A DNA stretch of 8,546 bases from Oxalobacteraceae bacterium (GTDB lineage Bacteria; Pseudomonadota; Gammaproteobacteria; Burkholderiales; Burkholderiaceae_D), in contig JAIXQV010000208.1 of the NCBI GenBank assembly GCA_027485535.1, forward strand, positions 1 through 8,546, written 5' to 3'. Positions 5,186 to 8,546 of this stretch are shown here, one piece after another. The notes under the pieces are model-generated. The model searched no databases. It worked only from the letters and a program-made list of their open reading frames with translations, and was not told the origin of the DNA. Each line of letters opens with the position of its first letter. Within the stretch, counting starts at the first letter, position 1. A program made the position numbers and the translations under genes.

Positions 5186-6505
5186 TTGAAGCCATTACAT
5201 CACGCTAAGCGAAGCACCACGCTCCGCCCGTCTCCAAAAATTACCCGGCTGTTGTTGCTGCTGCTTACCGGTGTTGTAGCCGCCTGTGCTACCAAGCCGG
5301 TACAGTCGCCAATTCAGGCGCCATCTGCGCCAGTCGCCTCCTTGCCCGCCGCCGTCCCCGTACCGACGGAGTCCGTTGCGTCAACATCTCCGCCCGCAGC
5401 GGCGGCGCCAGCGGCACCACCCGCTGTAGCAGGCGCGACACGCCCGGCCGACTTTCTCCAGCGAGTAAGCTTTGCGGATATCCCGGGCTGGACCGAGGAT
5501 GACCAGCGCGAGGCATGGCCCCCGCTGCTAGCGTCTTGTCGAGCGCTGGCTACCAAGCCCGAATGGAAACCAGCCTGTGCCGCTGCGTCATCGGTCGATG
5601 CTACCGACGCCTTGACGGTACGCCGATTTTTCGAGGCTCAGTTTGTACCCCACCAATTACGTAACCCGGATGGCAGTACGCAAGGCCTGATTACCGGCTA
5701 CTACGAGCCGCTGCTGCGCGGCGCGCGCAAACGCGGCGGTGTCTTCCAAACAGCACTACACAAACCGCCCGCCGATTTGCTGACGGTCGACTTGGCCGGA
5801 CTTTATCCGGAGCTGAAAAACGTTCGGCTGCGTGGGCGCGTAGTCGGCAACAAGGTCGTGCCTTATTTCACCCGTTCGGAACTAGACAAGCAGGGGTTGC
5901 TCTCGGGCGCAGAGTTGTTGTGGGTCGATAGTCCGATTGAGGCGTTTTTCTTGCAGGTACAGGGATCTGGTCGGGTTTTTCTCACCGACACTAACGAGAC
6001 GGTACGCCTCGCCTATGCCGACCAAAATGGACATCCCTATCGCTCGATTGGTCGCTACCTCGTCGACCGTGGCGAACTGACGCTGGAGCAAGCCTCGATG
6101 CAGGGTATACAGGCGTGGGCTGCGAGTAATCCGCGCCGGCTGAAGGAGCTGCTCGACGCTAATCCCAGCTATGTTTTTTTCAAAGAAGAAGCGATCAGCG
6201 ATCCAAGCATCGGCCCGAAAGGCGCGCTCGGTGTACCGCTGACCGCGCAGCGCTCAATCGCGATCGACCCGCAGTTCACCCCATTGGGGGCGCCGGTGTT
6301 CTTATCCACCACACTACCCAATAGCGTAGTGCCTCTGCGTCGATTGATGCTGGCACAAGATACTGGTGGTGCGATTCGTAATCCGGTGCGCGCCGACTTC
6401 TTTTGGGGCTTTGGCAAAGACGCCGGCGAGTTGGCAGGCAGGATGAAGCAGGTCACCCAGATGTGGGTGCTGTTACCGGCACCATTGGCAGTTAGTGCGC
6501 GTTAA
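5186..6505 (+). CDS. mltA: Membrane-bound lytic murein transglycosylase A (lipoprotein)
   Basis: MltA cleaves the MurNAc-GlcNAc bond of peptidoglycan, leaving 1,6-anhydromuramic acid, and works from the periplasmic face of the outer membrane during wall turnover. The 439-residue product has a basic N-region, a hydrophobic stretch RLLLLLLTGV (21-30) and a lipobox V-A-A-C with Cys34 as the acylation site. A Pro/Ala-rich linker (about 39-87) follows, then the MltA domain: GLITGYYEPLLRG (167-179), VQGSGR (258-263), YADQNGHPYRSIGRYL (277-292) and NPSYVFF (326-332). The C-terminal 3D/double-psi barrel region has AQDTGGAI, where Asp392 is the expected catalytic acid, and WGFG-KDAGELAG. The start appears to be TTG: an in-frame TGA lies 12 bp upstream, no ATG or GTG precedes the signal peptide, and GGTGA sits about 9 nt before it. 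The end overlaps the convergent hemerythrin gene by 14 bp. Confidence 0.96.
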   Translation: MKPLHHAKRSTTLRPSPKITRLLLLLLTGVVAACATKPVQSPIQAPSAPVASLPAAVPVPTESVASTSPPAAAAPAAPPAVAGATRPADFLQRVSFADIPGWTEDDQREAWPPLLASCRALATKPEWKPACAAASSVDATDALTVRRFFEAQFVPHQLRNPDGSTQGLITGYYEPLLRGARKRGGVFQTALHKPPADLLTVDLAGLYPELKNVRLRGRVVGNKVVPYFTRSELDKQGLLSGAELLWVDSPIEAFFLQVQGSGRVFLTDTNETVRLAYADQNGHPYRSIGRYLVDRGELTLEQASMQGIQAWAASNPRRLKELLDANPSYVFFKEEAISDPSIGPKGALGVPLTAQRSIAIDPQFTPLGAPVFLSTTLPNSVVPLRRLMLAQDTGGAIRNPVRADFFWGFGKDAGELAGRMKQVTQMWVLLPAPLAVSAR

Positions 6506-6908
6506 TCACCGGGCTTTGCGGTCGACTTTTTCTTTCTATGAGCCCGCTCTCGCAGTAACTGACCCAGATCGTCAACACCGCATCCATGGTGTCTCGGTGC
6601 ACAGCAAGCCAATCCAATAGTAGCTTGCCGCCGGCATGTCGCCCGTGCTCTGCAGAGCCTCCCAACACCGCGCTATGCGCGCAATGCAAACCACGCAGCA
6701 CCCGAGCGTGCTGCTCGAGATGAATCTGTCGCGACGGGAAGTCGTAGGTCTCCATCAGTTCTTGCTCCAGCCAGAAAAGATGCTCGGTGGTTCGCATCAC
6801 GGCATGGTAAGCATCGGGAACATTAATGTCGGCACATTGCTGAAGCCGATCGACCATCTCATGCAGTGACTGCTCTGCTTCGTTAATTTGTGCTAGTTGT
6901 TCACACAT
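6492..6908 (-). CDS. Hemerythrin-like protein, probable non-heme di-iron
   Basis: This 138-residue helical protein looks like a single bacteriohemerythrin-type domain. Such domains bind O2, or sense O2, NO or iron, through a di-iron centre. Candidate ligands in order are His16, Glu48 in FWLEQELM, His63 and His67 (H-x3-H), and His104 with Asp109 (H-x4-D). The spacings Glu48-His63 (15), His63-His67 and His104-Asp109 fit the family well. The usual H-F-x-x-E-E-x-L-M motif is altered: Leu44 occupies the normal His position and the nearest His (43) is shifted by one. It has no attached kinase, cyclase or chemotaxis domain and no signal peptide, so it is cytosolic. The start at 6908 lacks a clear Shine-Dalgarno sequence. 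It converges on mltA, with overlapping 3' ends, and has no obvious functional partner here. Family assignment is fairly secure; ligand function is not. Confidence 0.8.
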   Translation of the reverse strand: MCEQLAQINEAEQSLHEMVDRLQQCADINVPDAYHAVMRTTEHLFWLEQELMETYDFPSRQIHLEQHARVLRGLHCAHSAVLGGSAEHGRHAGGKLLLDWLAVHRDTMDAVLTIWVSYCESGLIERKSRPQSPVINAH

Positions 6909-6935
6909 AGTTTTTAAGTGGTGAGGACTGAGAAA

Positions 6936-6961
6936 GCCTGAAAGGCAAAGGCCTTACAGGC
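6936..6961 (-). other. Hairpin in the 5' leader of the hemerythrin-like gene
   Basis: Arms GCCTG/CAGGC and AAGGC/GCCTT stack into a 10-bp stem interrupted by a single A-A mismatch, with a 4-nt loop. It lies 28 bp upstream of the hemerythrin-like start. On the minus strand it is followed by TTTCTC, too weak for confident termination. It may be a stem in that gene's 5' untranslated RNA. The rest of the 269-bp gap up to the enoyl-CoA hydratase shows no gene that I recognise. Confidence 0.35.
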
Positions 6962-7111
6962 AATGAACCGTTCCAACAAAAATCCGCTCGCAGTGCGCTG
7001 GAGAAAGTGCTGGTTGTACGGCAAGGCGCGAACAGCACTACCGGTGACATTTTGCTGCAGGCTTTGTATAGACCTTCGATCGAGAACAAGGATCCATCGA
7101 AACTCGAGTCG

Positions 7112-7139
7112 CTTGGGACGATAATCAGGCGAGATACAA
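7112..7139 (+). promoter_or_regulatory. Sigma70-type promoter for the enoyl-CoA hydratase gene
   Basis: TTGGGA (7112-7117) and TACAAT (7134-7139) are separated by 16 bp, giving a transcript start near 7146 and a leader of about 30 nt that contains the strong AAGGAG. Each hexamer matches consensus at four or five positions. This supports the gene being a single transcription unit. Confidence 0.55.
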
Positions 7140-7177
7140 TTTCCAGTAAGAATCTGAAACCACTGAAGGAGCTTTTT

Positions 7178-7954
7178 ATGCAATACGAAAACATTCTGGT
7201 CGAGACCCATGGCAAGGTGGGTCTGGTGAGGCTAAACCGGCCCAAGGCGCTGAACGCGTTGAATGACCAATTGATGGATGAGCTCGGGACTGCGCTATTA
7301 GCTTTCGATGCGGATGACCAGATCGGTTGCATGGTGCTCACCGGCAGCGAAAAAGCGTTTGCAGCCGGCGCTGATATCGGCGCTATGGCGACCTACAGCT
7401 ATATGGATGCGTTCAAGGGCGACTACATCACGCGTAACTGGGAGAAGCTTCGACAAGTCCGAAAGCCCGTGATCGCCGCCGTTTCTGGGTTTGCCTTGGG
7501 CGGTGGTTGCGAATTGGCGATGATGTGCGACTTCATCATTGCTTCTGACACCGCAAAATTCGGTCAACCCGAGATCAAACTAGGCATCATGCCTGGCGCG
7601 GGTGGGACGCAGCGTCTGCCGCGCGCTGTATCCAAGTCCAAAGCCATGGATATGTGTCTGACTGCCCGCATGATGGACGCTGCCGAGGCTGAGCGCGCCG
7701 GCTTGGTGTCGCGCGTGGTGAGCGCCGACAAGTTGGTTGATGAGGCGCTCGAAGCGGCGACTGTGATTTCGGCCATGTCGCTGCCAACGATCATGATGAT
7801 CAAGGAGTCGGTGAACAGAGCCTATGAGTCTTCCTTGACTGAAGGGGTGTTGTTTGAGCGCCGTATGTTCCACAGCACCTTTGGCACCGAAGATCAAAAG
7901 GAAGGTATGAAAGCTTTCTTGGAGAAGCGTCAGCCGAACTTCAATGACCGATAA
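7178..7954 (+). CDS. Enoyl-CoA hydratase (crotonase family)
   Basis: The product is predicted to hydrate trans-2-enoyl-CoA to 3-hydroxyacyl-CoA in fatty-acid or related acyl-CoA breakdown. It is 258 residues, the standard length for a soluble single-domain crotonase. The oxyanion-hole segment KAFAAGADI (59-67) and GFALGGGCELAMMCD (104-118) are present, followed by FGQPEIKLGIMPGAGGTQRLPR (read as two adjoining parts around residues 128-149). Glu112 and Glu132 correspond to the two catalytic glutamates of rat mitochondrial hydratase, which argues for a true hydratase rather than an isomerase-only member. The frame is open far upstream to 7007, but the ATG at 7178 has AAGGAG 6 nt before it and begins the family N-terminus. 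It is monocistronic, with its own promoter and a strong terminator. The exact substrate, for example a PaaF-like or short-chain role, cannot be told from this context. Confidence 0.95.
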   Translation: MQYENILVETHGKVGLVRLNRPKALNALNDQLMDELGTALLAFDADDQIGCMVLTGSEKAFAAGADIGAMATYSYMDAFKGDYITRNWEKLRQVRKPVIAAVSGFALGGGCELAMMCDFIIASDTAKFGQPEIKLGIMPGAGGTQRLPRAVSKSKAMDMCLTARMMDAAEAERAGLVSRVVSADKLVDEALEAATVISAMSLPTIMMIKESVNRAYESSLTEGVLFERRMFHSTFGTEDQKEGMKAFLEKRQPNFNDR

Positions 7955-7956
7955 GA

Positions 7957-7971
7957 CAGCTTAAAAAGCTG
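7957..7971 (+). other. Small hairpin just after the enoyl-CoA hydratase stop
   Basis: CAGCTT and AAGCTG form a 6-bp stem around AAA, starting three bases after the stop codon. No T-run follows, so it is probably not a terminator itself. It may protect the mRNA 3' end or be incidental. Confidence 0.3.
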
Positions 7972-8029
7972 GGACGATATCAAAAAGTTACCCTCCCGGG
8001 CCAGCCCACATCGCTGCAGCCGCGGGCTT

Positions 8030-8055
8030 GGCAGGCCCGTCGCGGCCTGCCTTTT
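8030..8055 (+). terminator. Intrinsic terminator of the enoyl-CoA hydratase gene
   Basis: GGCAGGCC and GGCCTGCC form a perfect 8-bp G+C-rich stem with a 6-nt loop, followed directly by TTTT. It is placed to end the hydratase transcript 22 bp before the first rRNA promoter, insulating the rRNA operon. Confidence 0.85.
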
Positions 8056-8076
8056 GAGGCGGATCCAAAGGGGCGG

Positions 8077-8105
8077 TTGACGCAGGTTCAGGATTCGTTC
8101 ATAAT
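8077..8105 (+). promoter_or_regulatory. rRNA operon promoter P1
   Basis: TTGACG (8077-8082) and CATAAT (8100-8105) have the ideal 17-bp spacing. The following CCCGC is a G+C-rich discriminator of the kind associated with stringent (ppGpp) control of rRNA promoters. It lies about 395 bp upstream of 16S. Confidence 0.82.
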
Positions 8106-8221
8106 CCCGCTTCTTTGCTGATCGCGGGCCATTTCTTAGCAGATGAGCTGCTCAGCGAAAGACAAACAAAGAAGCAGTTGACGAAGTCTCTCAAGCACTT
8201 CATAATCTCGCTTCTTTGCTG
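8098..8221 (+). repeat. Tandem promoter repeat with an inverted copy between
   Basis: The 23-bp blocks at 8098-8120 and 8199-8221 differ at one base. Between them, CAAAGAAGC (8167-8175) is the exact reverse complement of GCTTCTTTG in both blocks (8109-8117 and 8210-8218). A P1 transcript could therefore fold its 5' end back onto 8167-8175, or pair that segment with the P2 initiation region. Confidence 0.7.
8178..8206 (+). promoter_or_regulatory. rRNA operon promoter P2
   Basis: This has the same TTGACG and CATAAT hexamers with a 17-bp spacer, exactly 101 bp after P1. The bases before the -35 are A-rich, as in an UP element. A 23-bp block from the end of the spacer through the -10 and discriminator repeats the P1 block with one mismatch. 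Confidence 0.82.
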
Positions 8222-8281
8222 TTTGCAGACACGACGATCCGCAAACGAAGCGCAAGACTCAGGTCTGGCGTGATCAACATA

Positions 8282-8320
8282 GGTTCATTAACAATTAACA
8301 GCCGATAAGTGTGGGCGCTT
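8282..8320 (+). promoter_or_regulatory. rRNA antitermination leader (boxA and boxC-like)
   Basis: GGTTCATTAACA (8282-8293) resembles the rRNA boxA consensus TGCTCTTTAACA. A boxC-like AGTGTGGGCGCTTG follows near 8307-8320. In rRNA operons boxA in the nascent RNA recruits NusB/S10 and partners so that polymerase passes Rho-dependent stops. Two central boxA positions differ from the E. coli form. Confidence 0.65.
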
Positions 8321-8332
8321 GATGGCGTGCAG

Positions 8333-8465
8333 CGAAAGAGCTTCGGCTCTTTCGAAAGCTAAAGTAATCAAGTGCTCACAAAGAAATATAGGTAAGTTCG
8401 CAAGAACTTATCCTGTCAGTATTTTGAGTGAGCGAAGTCCGCAAGGACTTTGGCAGAAATGCCAA
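8333..8465 (+). other. Run of four tetraloop hairpins in the 16S rRNA leader
   Basis: Four short stems follow one another: 8333-8354 (9 bp, UUCG loop), 8393-8410 (7 bp, GCAA loop), 8435-8450 (6 bp, GCAA loop) and 8450-8465 (6 bp, GAAA loop). All loops belong to the extra-stable UUCG or GNRA classes. Stems three and four share one base, so they may compete slightly. The segment lies in the precursor leader just before mature 16S, where RNase III and other processing occurs; the long 5'/3' processing stem cannot be tested because the 3' end is outside the window. Confidence 0.6.
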
Positions 8466-8476
8466 CCACAGAGATT

Positions 8477-8546
8477 GAACTGAAGAGTTTGATCCTGGCT
8501 CAGATTGAACGCTGGCGGCATGCCTTACACATGCAAGTCGAACGGC
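8477..8546 (+). rRNA. rrs: 16S ribosomal RNA, 5' end (cut by window edge)
   Basis: The conserved start GAACTGAAGAGTTTGATC and the block GATTGAACGCTGGCGGCA, then ACACATGCAAGTCGAACGG, mark the 5' end of 16S rRNA. Aligning AGAGTTTGATC with E. coli position 8 places the mature 5' end at about 8477. The variant GGCATGCCTTACACATGC is typical of Betaproteobacteria, especially Burkholderiales. Only about 70 of some 1,530 bases are present. Confidence 0.97.

Noticed and set aside
6506..6540. Possible terminator after mltA (ACCG/CGGT then a T-rich run)
   Set aside because: The stem is only 4 bp with a 7-nt loop and lies inside the opposing gene; too weak to call.
7007..7177. N-terminal extension of the enoyl-CoA hydratase frame
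   Set aside because: The frame is open, but family alignment, AAGGAG at 7166-7171 and a promoter inside the extension all place the start at 7178.
6901..7341. A 146-residue minus-strand frame upstream of the hemerythrin-like gene
   Set aside because: It runs opposite the start of the enoyl-CoA hydratase and its promoter, is low-complexity Ser/Phe-rich, and has no motif.

Overview
This is a chromosomal housekeeping segment from a betaproteobacterium, most likely order Burkholderiales. The right edge enters a 16S rRNA gene whose first ~70 bases have the form typical of that group. The order mltA-apaG, divergent from rpe-trpE-trpG-trpD-trpC, is also the one I remember from Burkholderiales. Nothing looks like a phage, transposon, CRISPR array or defence system.

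Left half (1-4618, all minus strand): rpe is followed by the tryptophan operon trpE, trpG, trpD and trpC, with trpC cut by the window edge. These genes take chorismate to anthranilate (TrpE with TrpG), then to phosphoribosylanthranilate (TrpD), then to indole-3-glycerol phosphate (TrpC). Rpe supplies pentose phosphates upstream of PRPP, which TrpD consumes. The 282-bp gap between rpe and trpE contains an unmarked short ORF of 27 codons with three Trp codons close together (W-L-W-R-R-W). It is followed by mutually exclusive hairpins, which looks like a ribosome-mediated trp attenuator. Between trpE and trpG lies a second, diverged copy of the last codons of trpE. It matches the live copy at 14 of 14 residues, with 7 synonymous differences, and it carries the trpG ribosome binding site. 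It looks like a scar from replacement or duplication of trpE. A 49-codon ORF bridges the gap and would keep trpE and trpG translationally connected.

Middle (4619-6908): a 111-bp divergent intergenic region, then apaG and mltA (a lytic transglycosylase lipoprotein that appears to start with TTG). They converge on a small hemerythrin-like gene that overlaps the mltA end by 14 bp.

Right part (6909-8546): a crotonase-family enoyl-CoA hydratase with its own recognisable promoter and strong terminator. An rRNA operon control region follows: two near-identical sigma70 promoters 101 bp apart, boxA- and boxC-like elements, a run of four tetraloop hairpins, and the 16S rRNA 5' end.

The observations most worth checking are the trp leader peptide with its attenuator, the trpE tail duplicate, and the tetraloop hairpin run in the rRNA leader, where two hairpins differ by one compensatory base pair.
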